From contig JARJFC010000018.1 in assembly GCA_029310945.1 (NCBI GenBank), positions 1 through 64,000 of the forward strand: a DNA stretch of 64,000 nt, written 5' to 3'. The stretch comes from Leptospira sp. 96542 (lineage in GTDB: Bacteria; Spirochaetota; Leptospiria; Leptospirales; Leptospiraceae). This document shows positions 7,743 through 16,011 of the stretch, in pieces. The notes below the pieces were generated by a model. The model was given only the letters and a program-made list of their open reading frames with translations. It ran no database searches and was not told where the DNA came from. How positions within the stretch are numbered: position 1 is the first letter of the stretch; every line of letters starts with the position of its first letter. Both the position numbers and the translations under genes were made by a program.

Positions 7743-9000
7743 AAAAAAAATTGTTATAGTAGGTGCCGGTTTCGGAGGCTTACAAGTTATAAAATCTTTA
7801 GCAAACAATAAAAATTACGAAATAATTGTCATTGATAAAAGAAATCATCATTTATTCCAACCTTTATTATACCAGGTTGCTACAGCTGTATTATCCCCTG
7901 CAGATATAGCGATTCCTTCTAGGTCGATAACAACGAAATATAAAAATGTAAAAATTTTACTCGGGGAAGTAACTGAGATCAACTTCGACTCTCAAACAGT
8001 TAGTTTCCAAAATAATGTAGAAAATTATGACTATTTGATACTTGCAATTGGCGCACAAACAAGTTATTTTGGGAAAAAAGATTGGCAAAAATATACATTT
8101 GGACTTAAAAATCTTAAAGATGCATTGGCGGTACGAAGGCAGATTTTGTACTCCTTTGAACAAGCAGAACTTTTAGGATACACAGAAAAATCTAAAATCC
8201 TAATGAACTATGTGATCATAGGTGGAGGCCCAACAGGAGTAGAACTGGCAGGGTCTATTGCTGAACTTTCGCATACGATCATTCGAAAGGATTTCAGAAA
8301 TATTGATTCTGGAATGGCAAAAGTAACCTTGATTGAAGCTGGGTCTCGCTTACTACCAGCATTTTCTGAAAAATCAAGCAATTTTACAAAAAAACAATTA
8401 GAGAATAGGGGAGTAGAAGTAATCTTAAATTCGCCAGTATTGGATATAAAAGATTCAGAAGTGGTTTTAGAAAATAGGACGATTCAATCTAAAACAATTA
8501 TTTGGGCTGCCGGAGTTGAAGCTTCGTCATTAGCACACAAACTATCATTAAACAAAGATAAGTCGAATAGGATATTAGTGGATGAATATTGTCGCATTCC
8601 CAATTTAAAAAACGTTTTTGCAATTGGAGATGTAGCGAATTTTTCCGTAAATAGAAATAAACCGCTGCCGGGAGTATCGCCAGTAGCAATGCAACAAGGG
8701 AGATATGTTGCAAAAGTAATAAAATTAATTGATAACCAAAAACAAATACAAAAATTCGAATATTTTGACAAAGGAAATATGGCAACAATTGGGAGAACAG
8801 ATGCAGTTGCAGAATTCGGGAAAATGAGACTCCAAGGTTTTCTTGGATGGATAGGCTGGCTCTTCGTTCACTTAGTTTATCAGGTTGGTTTTAAAAACAA
8901 AATGAGCACTCTCATTAGTTGGACTTGGAGTTATCTAACTTTCAGAGCTGGATCAAGACTTATCCAAGAAGATGTTGAGGATCTATCAGTTAGATCGTAA
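7732..9000 (+). CDS. ndh: type II NADH dehydrogenase (NAD(P)/FAD-dependent oxidoreductase)
   Basis: A 422-residue two-dinucleotide-fold flavoprotein. The FAD-binding motif is GAGFGGLQVIKSL at about residue 10, the NAD(H)-binding motif is IIGGGPTGVELAGSIAEL at about 160, and the second FAD motif is NVFAIGDVANF at about 300. RNHHLFQPLLYQVATAVLSP is typical of NDH-2 rather than of generic disulfide reductases. It oxidises NADH and reduces quinone at the inner face of the cytoplasmic membrane. The C-terminal hydrophobic stretch (LGWIGWLFVHLVYQVGF) fits the family's membrane anchor. It is the last gene of the run starting at 5519. Confidence 0.9.
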   Translation: MKDRKKIVIVGAGFGGLQVIKSLANNKNYEIIVIDKRNHHLFQPLLYQVATAVLSPADIAIPSRSITTKYKNVKILLGEVTEINFDSQTVSFQNNVENYDYLILAIGAQTSYFGKKDWQKYTFGLKNLKDALAVRRQILYSFEQAELLGYTEKSKILMNYVIIGGGPTGVELAGSIAELSHTIIRKDFRNIDSGMAKVTLIEAGSRLLPAFSEKSSNFTKKQLENRGVEVILNSPVLDIKDSEVVLENRTIQSKTIIWAAGVEASSLAHKLSLNKDKSNRILVDEYCRIPNLKNVFAIGDVANFSVNRNKPLPGVSPVAMQQGRYVAKVIKLIDNQKQIQKFEYFDKGNMATIGRTDAVAEFGKMRLQGFLGWIGWLFVHLVYQVGFKNKMSTLISWTWSYLTFRAGSRLIQEDVEDLSVRS

Positions 9001-9234
9001 GTAGTATTTTGCTTTCTTCGCTTCTGACGTACACTTCTGGTAACTCAACTCAGTGTTTGTTATGAAATACTCCACAGAAGTTTGATCATTTACTGATGTG
9101 CCTGTGCGTTCTAAGATAGGAATCATATACATATATGAACTTTGCCTTTGATTATCGCACTCAGCCTTAATTTGTGTTTCACGAGATAATTGGCTGCAGG
9201 AAATAACAAAAAATAAGGACATTAAAATTTTCAC
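8986..9234 (-). CDS. small predicted lipoprotein
   Basis: An 82-residue protein whose N-terminus MKILMSLFFVISCSQ is a short lysine-led hydrophobic segment ending in Cys13, as in spirochaetal lipoboxes. The remainder is polar with two further Cys residues. It overlaps the upstream secreted-protein gene by four bases (ATGA), and its last 15 bases overlap the ndh 3' end convergently. No family was recognised. Confidence 0.55.
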   Translation of the reverse strand: MKILMSLFFVISCSQLSRETQIKAECDNQRQSSYMYMIPILERTGTSVNDQTSVEYFITNTELSYQKCTSEAKKAKYYLRSN

Positions 9235-9650
9235 TGATTAATCTCTACTTTAGAAATTAGCTCAACGTAAAGAGCATTTTCTTCTTTAGAAAAGTCAGAC
9301 AGATACTTCTCACAAAACTTTAAGTCCAACTTTGCTTTCACTAGTTGATTTTTTACATATTCAGGTTTATGTGTTACCTTCAGATCAATTTCACCTCTAT
9401 AACCTGTGTCACCACTTGCCTCAGTGATAATTGACTTAGCCCTTAATAAATATACCTTAGCCAGTCTACCTTCGGATTTAAAATTTGCATATCTATCAAT
9501 GGCTTCAGTATAAAAATTTATTTTTTTTCGATGGATGGAAGTTTTAGAGGCCTTATCTATACAATCCTGAAAACCTAAACAAATTTTTTCATTGCCATGA
9601 ATTGTTGTTTGGGTTATTAAAAAAATACACACAAGGAAGAATGATTTCAT
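9231..9650 (-). CDS. predicted secreted protein, unknown function
   Basis: A 139-residue protein with a signal peptide (MKSFFLVCIFLITQTTIHG, cleavage probably after residue 19) and a helical mature part that looks loosely like tetratricopeptide helices (IHRKKINFYTEAIDRYANFK). There are two Cys near the mature N-terminus and one near the C-terminus. It is coupled to the small lipoprotein gene by a four-base overlap, so both probably act in the periplasm. No domain can be named. Confidence 0.55.
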   Translation of the reverse strand: MKSFFLVCIFLITQTTIHGNEKICLGFQDCIDKASKTSIHRKKINFYTEAIDRYANFKSEGRLAKVYLLRAKSIITEASGDTGYRGEIDLKVTHKPEYVKNQLVKAKLDLKFCEKYLSDFSKEENALYVELISKVEINQ

Positions 9651-9742
9651 AACAAACTGATACCTTCTTGTAAAAAATGTTCAAGGACTAATTATAATAG
9701 AATAGTGTTTACAATCAAATCGAAAATGAAAATCTTGAGAGT

Positions 9743-10588
9743 ATGTCACAATTGACAATCCAAACAAAATTCCACACAATCGAAGGTAGAGAGTGGGGGA
9801 ATCCGCAGGGGAAACCAATTCTTGCAGTTCATGGGTGGCTAGACAACGCAAACTCTTTTTTGCCTTTGTCAGAATATTTGGCCGATTTTCGATTGATTGC
9901 AATTGATTTGCCGGGTCACGGTAAGTCGAGCCACAAATCAGAAAACTCACTCTATTATTTTTCAGAATATGTTTTGGAAATTGTTTCCATTGCTAACATA
10001 TTAAAATTAGATGATTTTATACTAATAGGGCATTCGATGGGGGCAGCAGTTTCTACTCTTGCGGCAGGAACAGGATTACTAAATATCTCCAAGCTAGTGT
10101 TAATTGAAGCAATTGGGCCACTGAGTAACTTGTCAGATGAAGCACCAGACGTAATAGCAGCCGCAATCAAACAAGTATTACATCCTAGAGGCAAAAAAGA
10201 AACCTATTTCCCAAATTGGGAATCGGCCGTTGGAGTTAGAATGCGCACAGGGGATATTAGCAAAAACTCAGTTGAAATACTTATGGAAAGAGGTCTTGAA
10301 AAGACGACAAAAGGCTTAAAACCTCGCCGAGACTTAAAACTGCATTTCAATTCTTTTTTTAGATACACAGAAGAACAAATAATATCCTTCTGCAAAAGAA
10401 TAACAGTTCCCACATTGCTAATCTTGGGGAATAATTCTGGCTATCCTATTGTAAATAATTTTAAATCGCGAAAACAAGCGGTAAAAGAACTGAAAGAAAT
10501 TGTTTTGGATGGAGGACACCACTTGCATATGGATTCTCCAGAAATAGTTGCGAAAAATATATTAGAATTTCTTAATTTAGGTGAATAA
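9743..10588 (+). CDS. alpha/beta hydrolase
   Basis: A 281-residue alpha/beta hydrolase fold protein. The oxyanion region is AVHGWLDNANSF and the nucleophile elbow is GHSMG at about residues 95-99. An acid-bearing strand is LLILGNNSGY, and the catalytic His lies in LDGGHHLHMD near the C-terminus. The family covers esterases, lipases and epoxide hydrolases; the sequence resembles the serine-hydrolase-like (SERHL) group, and the substrate is unknown. It is the first gene of a continuous run to 21031. The stop and next start overlap as TAATG. Confidence 0.85.
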   Translation: MSQLTIQTKFHTIEGREWGNPQGKPILAVHGWLDNANSFLPLSEYLADFRLIAIDLPGHGKSSHKSENSLYYFSEYVLEIVSIANILKLDDFILIGHSMGAAVSTLAAGTGLLNISKLVLIEAIGPLSNLSDEAPDVIAAAIKQVLHPRGKKETYFPNWESAVGVRMRTGDISKNSVEILMERGLEKTTKGLKPRRDLKLHFNSFFRYTEEQIISFCKRITVPTLLILGNNSGYPIVNNFKSRKQAVKELKEIVLDGGHHLHMDSPEIVAKNILEFLNLGE

Positions 10589-11130
10589 TGAAACACAAAA
10601 TCGAACATCCTTCGAAACATGGATTTGAAATCCATCATGATACTTGTTTTGGTTGCGGTAAAGAAAACCCTATTGGTTTAAGCGCTGATTTTACATTTCA
10701 TGATGAAAACGGAGAAGTGAACTTCACATACAAATTTAAAAGATTATACAATGGAGCTCCAGGATTCGTACATGGAGGGATCCTATCCACAGTTTTGGAT
10801 GAGGCAATGGGCGCACTCTGTTTTCACTTGGGTTACATTGTCATGACCGACACAATGGGTTTTAAATTTCACAAAGCAACACCTGTGGAAACAGATTTAT
10901 TAGTTAGAGCTTGGCCAATAAAAAAGGCGAAAAGAAAAGTTTTTCTCGAATGTGAACTAACTTCCCTCGACAAGGAAATTTTATATGTAAAAGGTGAGGG
11001 AGCATTCCATATCCTTCCTCCTCGTTTTTTTTCAGATAAACTAACAGGAGGAAAAATCGAGATTGCCAGCGAACTCCTCGCAGTAAATAAATTGCAGAGA
11101 GCACATCTCTTTGATAGGATTGAAACATGA
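10588..11130 (+). CDS. PaaI-type hotdog-fold thioesterase
   Basis: A 180-residue single hotdog domain. CFGCGKENPIGL near residue 20 and GFVHGGILSTVLDEAMG near 60-80 carry the HGG and Asp/Glu features of the PaaI/YbgC-like acyl-CoA thioesterases. It probably hydrolyses an acyl-CoA in the cytoplasm. It overlaps its neighbours by one base upstream and four bases downstream. Pairing with an alpha/beta hydrolase suggests a small acyl-handling unit. Confidence 0.85.
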   Translation: MKHKIEHPSKHGFEIHHDTCFGCGKENPIGLSADFTFHDENGEVNFTYKFKRLYNGAPGFVHGGILSTVLDEAMGALCFHLGYIVMTDTMGFKFHKATPVETDLLVRAWPIKKAKRKVFLECELTSLDKEILYVKGEGAFHILPPRFFSDKLTGGKIEIASELLAVNKLQRAHLFDRIET

Positions 11131-12443
11131 AAAAAATTTTAACATTCGCTATTTTTATAGGTTTTCTAAGTTGTTCTGGAGCATCGATCAAAGATGGCTC
11201 AGGCGATCAAGAGTTCGAAATCACATTCGAAAATGGTAAAGTAATCAGAACCGAAAGATTCAAAAATTCTGGTGGTATTCGCGGAAAAGGCGAAGTAAAA
11301 GCAGAGTGTGGTGGATCCAAATGTACGGAAGATCAAATTTCAAAATTTGCGCCCCCAAAAATCAAAGCGTTACCAAAACATGGGATATGGGAAGAGTTCA
11401 TTCAATTCGAACAAGAAGGATCAACAGCTGAAAAACCGAAGTTTAAATCAACTCTTGACCAAGTGGGAGAATACTCGGATGGTAAAAAAATTGGCCTATG
11501 GAGAAAACCAGACCCAGAGAACCCACAGAAAACCATTGGAGAAATACCCTGGGTAGATGGGAAAAAAGAAGGCACGGCAAAGACTTATGACAAACAAGGC
11601 GTTATTACATCTGAGACTGAATATAAAGATGACAAAAAACATGGGTTATACTACCGAAAAAACACAAAAGGAGAATGGGTAGAAAAAGGGAGTTTCAAGG
11701 AGAATGAAGAGGACGGCGAGTGGCTTTATTATTACGTAGGTTCCGAAGGGAACGGGATTAAAACAAAAGTAAGTTATTCGAATGGCCTTAAATCAGGACT
11801 TGAAATTAACTATTTTAAAGACGGAACCATTGAGTCACAAGGTAGTTATTCACAAGACATCAGAACAGGACTTTGGAAATTTTTTGGATCCAAAGGCAAT
11901 GTGTTAGCGGAAGGTTCTTATTCAAAAAAAGATGGCTCCGAAAACTTAGACATAAAATACGAACGAACAGGTATTTGGAAAGAATATTATCCAGATGGTA
12001 AACTCTTCGGTATCGGGCCAAGAAAACATACACGAACAGGTGAATGGAAGTTTTATTATAATAATGAACAATTAGCATACCAAGGTATAATGGCTAACGA
12101 GGTTATGTTAGACACTGCAAAAATCTATGATAAAACTGGGAAAATTTTAGGGGACGGCAAACTTTTCTTTTCGCTAGTAAAAATTGATGACGAATCAAAA
12201 GATTTAAAATTAAATTTTAAACCAAGTATCCCTTTCACATACTTCTATCCAAATGGAAAAAGAAGAATCGTCATTCGAACTGCAGAAGATGCGACAGAAT
12301 ATTCTGCAGACGGAAAAGAACTAGGGAAGGGGCCTGTTGATCCACAAGGTAGAAAGATGGGCTGTTGGAAAATTTCTGGCAAAACTGAATACTTCATGTT
12401 AGATAAACCAAAACCAAATTTAACAGCAACGCAATGCAAATAA
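11127..12443 (+). CDS. MORN/YwqK-repeat lipoprotein
   Basis: A 438-residue protein whose N-terminus MKKILTFAIFIGFLSCSGAS is a lipoprotein signal with Cys17. The mature part is built of about ten MORN-like (toxin-antitoxin YwqK family) repeats of the form GxWxxYYPDGKL, for example TGIWKEYYPDGKLFG and TGEWKFYYNNEQLAYQG. Such repeats are common in spirochaete and Bacteroidetes surface lipoproteins; despite the Pfam name they are not evidence of an antitoxin. It overlaps moxR by ten bases and so is part of the bat transcript. Confidence 0.85.
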   Translation: MKKILTFAIFIGFLSCSGASIKDGSGDQEFEITFENGKVIRTERFKNSGGIRGKGEVKAECGGSKCTEDQISKFAPPKIKALPKHGIWEEFIQFEQEGSTAEKPKFKSTLDQVGEYSDGKKIGLWRKPDPENPQKTIGEIPWVDGKKEGTAKTYDKQGVITSETEYKDDKKHGLYYRKNTKGEWVEKGSFKENEEDGEWLYYYVGSEGNGIKTKVSYSNGLKSGLEINYFKDGTIESQGSYSQDIRTGLWKFFGSKGNVLAEGSYSKKDGSENLDIKYERTGIWKEYYPDGKLFGIGPRKHTRTGEWKFYYNNEQLAYQGIMANEVMLDTAKIYDKTGKILGDGKLFFSLVKIDDESKDLKLNFKPSIPFTYFYPNGKRRIVIRTAEDATEYSADGKELGKGPVDPQGRKMGCWKISGKTEYFMLDKPKPNLTATQCK

Positions 12444-13414
12444 ACGAAGAACAAATTATAGAAACAAAAGACCAAATCATTTCGCTTAAAGAATCTTTAA
12501 AACATTCAATCACGGGAATGGAAACTGTTATCCAACCATTGATTGTTGGTTTATTAGCAAAAGGGCATATCCTACTCGAGGGTATGCCTGGCCTTGCTAA
12601 AACACTGCTTGCCAAAACCTTGGCAAATAATATCGATGTCAAGTTTTCTCGAGTCCAATTCACTCCAGATTTATTACCAGCAGACCTAACAGGCACAAAT
12701 ATATTTAATCCTAAAACAGCATCCTTCCAAATCAAGAAAGGACCGATTTTTACAAATATATTACTGGCCGACGAAATCAACAGAGCACCCGCAAAAGTAC
12801 AATCTGCACTGTTACAGTGCATGGAAGAAAAACAAGTATCGATTGCGGAAGAAACATTCGACTTAGACTTTCCATTCTTGGTAATTGCCACTCAAAATCC
12901 AATTGACCAAGAAGGAACTTATCCGTTGCCCGAAGCTCAACTAGATAGGTTTATATTCAAGGTAGAGGTTGGTTACCCTAGTTTTGATGAAGAATCTGCA
13001 ATTTTGAAACAACATGGTTATAACAATACGATACCAAAAAAAGTTTCGAAAATCTTAAAACCGAAAGATCTTCAAAAAATATCAGAATTAACAAATTCAG
13101 TCTACATTGACCCAAAACTAGAAAATTATATCGTTCATCTAATAAGAAACACAAGGCCAGAAACGACAACCGATTCAGATATAAAATTATTTGTGCAACA
13201 TGGCGTAAGTCCAAGAGGCAGTTTGGCTCTGCTAAAAGTCAGCAGAATTAACGCCCTGTTAGACGGCAGAGACTTTGTTATTCCTGAGGATATCAAACAA
13301 TATTTCCATGAAATTGTTCGCCATCGTCTTAAACTTTCTCTTGAGGCATACACAGAAGAGATTAGCACCAATACGATTACAAACAAGATTCTATCGATTA
13401 CTGAAGTTCCATAA
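12434..13414 (+). CDS. moxR: MoxR-family AAA+ ATPase
   Basis: A 326-residue MoxR ATPase. Walker A is LLEGMPGLAKT at about residue 40-50, Walker B is LLADEINRAPAKVQSALLQCMEE, sensor 1 is VIATQNPIDQEGTYPLPEAQLDRF, and the arginine-finger region is intact. MoxR proteins work with VWA-domain proteins as chaperone-like remodelling complexes, and the BatA/BatB VWA proteins follow directly. It overlaps the upstream lipoprotein gene by ten bases, and two bases separate it from the DUF58 gene. Confidence 0.95.
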   Translation: MQINEEQIIETKDQIISLKESLKHSITGMETVIQPLIVGLLAKGHILLEGMPGLAKTLLAKTLANNIDVKFSRVQFTPDLLPADLTGTNIFNPKTASFQIKKGPIFTNILLADEINRAPAKVQSALLQCMEEKQVSIAEETFDLDFPFLVIATQNPIDQEGTYPLPEAQLDRFIFKVEVGYPSFDEESAILKQHGYNNTIPKKVSKILKPKDLQKISELTNSVYIDPKLENYIVHLIRNTRPETTTDSDIKLFVQHGVSPRGSLALLKVSRINALLDGRDFVIPEDIKQYFHEIVRHRLKLSLEAYTEEISTNTITNKILSITEVP

Positions 13415-13416
13415 AA

Positions 13417-14229
13417 ATGCTAAGTCCAGATCTAAAAAGATTACTTCATCTTTTGGAATGGGAAACCAAAAAAAAATTCCATTCTAATTCTAGTGGCTCT
13501 GTAATTTTTGCTAAACAGGGGAAGGGTTTAAATTTCAAAGAAGTACGCTCCTACGTTTATGGAGACGATACACGTTATATTGATTGGAATGTGACATCAA
13601 GAACAGGCGACCTGCATGTAAAAGAATTTTACAAAGAAACAGATAATAATATTATAATTTTCGCCGATTTTAGTAACTCGATGACTAAAAAAAAAAGGTA
13701 TGCTTGTTTCCAGTTGAGTTTGTTCCTCTCTCTATTCCACACACAAAATGGAAATAAAATCAACTTCATTCCATTCGCAGAGAAACCTTTAAAGAACAAT
13801 AGAACCTTAAAAACAGAAATGGATTGTTTGAAATGCTTTAGTAATTTAGACTATTCTTCAATTGGGGAAGAAACTAATTTCAAAGCAGCCTTCGAATATG
13901 GATACAAAGTTGCGCAAAAACATAGTATAGTATATTGGATTTCCGATTTTATGAATTTCTCAGGAAAAGAAAAAATTAGATCAAAAGTTCAACATTGGGA
14001 ACAAAATGCAATTTGGATCGAGGACGATATCGATACAATCTCAAAACCATGGTGGTTTAAGTTACTATCTATACGATCGCAAGAATCACAAACAGCACTC
14101 ACGAAGAAAAATACTTTGAAAAAAGACCAAAACACGGTTCGTGCTATATTCAATAACAAAATTATCTATATACATCCAGATAAAAAAATAGCGACTCAAC
14201 TCCTACCAATCTTTCAGAAGAAACTATGA
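13417..14229 (+). CDS. DUF58 domain protein (bat operon)
   Basis: A 270-residue DUF58 protein. The family signature YGDDTRYIDWNVTSRTGDLHVKEF lies at about residues 48-70, followed by a degenerate VWA-like fold (IIFADFSNSMT). It is always found next to MoxR and is thought to recruit or regulate the VWA partners. Its stop overlaps the next start (ATGA). Confidence 0.92.
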   Translation: MLSPDLKRLLHLLEWETKKKFHSNSSGSVIFAKQGKGLNFKEVRSYVYGDDTRYIDWNVTSRTGDLHVKEFYKETDNNIIIFADFSNSMTKKKRYACFQLSLFLSLFHTQNGNKINFIPFAEKPLKNNRTLKTEMDCLKCFSNLDYSSIGEETNFKAAFEYGYKVAQKHSIVYWISDFMNFSGKEKIRSKVQHWEQNAIWIEDDIDTISKPWWFKLLSIRSQESQTALTKKNTLKKDQNTVRAIFNNKIIYIHPDKKIATQLLPIFQKKL

Positions 14230-15056
14230 AATTTCTATTTATTTTTCTCATATTCATTTTTTCAATATTTGGAGAAGAAACTGAAAACATTACAGAGTCT
14301 GAAATTTATGTCGGGGATATAATCCACTACACTCTTACAAAAGCAGAGACAATTGAATTTGAGACAACTGAGGGTGAAGTTTATTTTGACGAAACTTCAC
14401 CGAGTTTGAGAATATATGATATAACCGAAATCAATAATACGATATCCTTAAAAATTATTTTTTTTAAACCAGGAAATTATACATTGCCGATATCCTGGAC
14501 AAAAAATGGAAAACCTAAAAATTCAAAATTAAATATAATCGTCAAAAGTCAATTAGCAGAGACTGATTCAGAAATCGAGGATGTCGAATCTCCAATTGTT
14601 TTTTCTGGCCCCTACCTGTTGCGACTCATTTCATTGATTCTTTTTATAATTTTAAACTTATATTTTTTATATGCAATTTTTTTATATATCAAAAGAAAAC
14701 AAAGAGTAGTGGATGCCATTTGGCAACCTCAACAATCGATCCCACCCAACATAATAAAGAAAAAGAAAATTGAAACCATCTTACAGGGAGAATCTATTCC
14801 ACAAAAAGAATTCATCTATCTTATTTCTGAATTCCTTAAAGAAGAACTAGGTGATAGGTTTAATATAAAAACCAAATCACTCACAGACTCTGAATTTTTA
14901 TCCGCTATATACGACCGATCACATATTGATAATGATATTCTCCGTGAATTAAGATTGTTATTTAGAACAAGCAAATATGAGAAAAAAGACAACCTTTTAA
15001 CAAATGAAGAAGCAAACGAAATATGGCGTTCCATTCAGGAAAACTTAAAGGTTTAA
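14226..15056 (+). CDS. bat-operon membrane protein, unknown
   Basis: A 276-residue protein with a signal peptide (about residues 1-16, MKFLFIFLIFIFSIFG), a periplasmic beta-rich domain of about 115 residues, one transmembrane helix (about residues 137-157, LLRLISLILFIILNLYFLYA) and a basic cytoplasmic domain of about 110 residues. This layout matches the protein usually found between DUF58 and BatA in Bat loci. I cannot assign it to a named family; a DUF4381-like role is a guess. It overlaps DUF58 by four bases and is one base from batA. Confidence 0.7.
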   Translation: MKFLFIFLIFIFSIFGEETENITESEIYVGDIIHYTLTKAETIEFETTEGEVYFDETSPSLRIYDITEINNTISLKIIFFKPGNYTLPISWTKNGKPKNSKLNIIVKSQLAETDSEIEDVESPIVFSGPYLLRLISLILFIILNLYFLYAIFLYIKRKQRVVDAIWQPQQSIPPNIIKKKKIETILQGESIPQKEFIYLISEFLKEELGDRFNIKTKSLTDSEFLSAIYDRSHIDNDILRELRLLFRTSKYEKKDNLLTNEEANEIWRSIQENLKV

Positions 15057-15057
15057 T

Positions 15058-16011
15058 ATGGAGTATTTTCAAAGACCCTACATACTACTTTTTATTCCGC
15101 TCGTAATTCTCATAATGATCCTCCACTTAAAATACAAACAAAACTCAGGAGAATTCTACATCTTATCTGACCGATATGAATCAATCAAAAATTTCACGAT
15201 AGGTTATTTCCTACAAAAAACAAAATGGTTTACTGATATAATTTTCTATTGTTCAATCATTCTTTTGATCATTGCAGTTGCAGGACCTGGAAGAACACAT
15301 AAACTAATACCAAATGACACAGAAGGTATCGACATCATGGTTGCCCTTGACATCTCTGGCTCAATGTCAAATGGATATGACTTCTTGCCAGAAAATCGGC
15401 TATCTGTCTCAAAAAATCTGCTTAAAAAATTTATTAACAAACGAACAAATGACAGAATAGGGTTGGTTTTATTTGCTGGCGCCGCATACTTACAATCTCC
15501 GCTAACAAACGACAGAATAACTTTGGCTAATTTAGTGAGCGAAGCTTCAGATGAAGATATCGCCGAACAAGGCACTGCCATTGGGGATGCAGTTGTTCTC
15601 TCGGCATACAGATTAAAAAATTCAAAAGCAAAGTCGAAAATTATAATACTATTAACGGATGGAGTTTCCAATACAGGTAAATTGGATCCAGAAACTGCTT
15701 CTTTTGCGGCACAAACATACGATATAAAAATATATACCATAGGCATTGGGAAGGAAGATAACCAATATGAGATCAACTACGATACCTTACAAACTATCTC
15801 AAATCAGACCAAGGGAATTTTTTTTCGTGCAGAATCTCCGGAAATATTAGAAGATGTATTAAACGAAATCGATTCACTGGAGAAAACGGATCTACCAAGC
15901 AAACCGCAAACAGTAGAAGAAACATATTTTCCAATTGTGTTAAAGTATTTTTATATCCTTCTCGCGTGTTATTTTATTCTTACAATCTTTCCATTTGGAG
16001 AGAAAACATAA
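15058..16011 (+). CDS. batA: BatA, VWA-domain membrane protein
   Basis: A 317-residue protein with two N-terminal transmembrane helices (about 7-24 and 60-80), a VWA domain and a C-terminal transmembrane helix (about 295-312). The metal-adhesion MIDAS motif DISGSMS is intact at about residues 97-103, and TDGVSNTG marks the fourth strand. BatA belongs to the Bat (Bacteroides aerotolerance) locus, whose role in Leptospira is unclear. Stop and batB start overlap as TAATG. Confidence 0.93.
   Translation: MEYFQRPYILLFIPLVILIMILHLKYKQNSGEFYILSDRYESIKNFTIGYFLQKTKWFTDIIFYCSIILLIIAVAGPGRTHKLIPNDTEGIDIMVALDISGSMSNGYDFLPENRLSVSKNLLKKFINKRTNDRIGLVLFAGAAYLQSPLTNDRITLANLVSEASDEDIAEQGTAIGDAVVLSAYRLKNSKAKSKIIILLTDGVSNTGKLDPETASFAAQTYDIKIYTIGIGKEDNQYEINYDTLQTISNQTKGIFFRAESPEILEDVLNEIDSLEKTDLPSKPQTVEETYFPIVLKYFYILLACYFILTIFPFGEKT

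Noticed and set aside
8484..8788. Two minus-strand frames of about 95 residues
   Set aside because: Both lie antisense within the NADH dehydrogenase gene and have no features of their own.
11127..12443. Antitoxin function from the YwqK family name
   Set aside because: The protein is a secreted lipoprotein with MORN-like repeats and has no toxin partner; the name is historical.
15246..15776. 176-residue minus-strand frame
   Set aside because: It is antisense to batA, whose VWA motifs are unmistakable.
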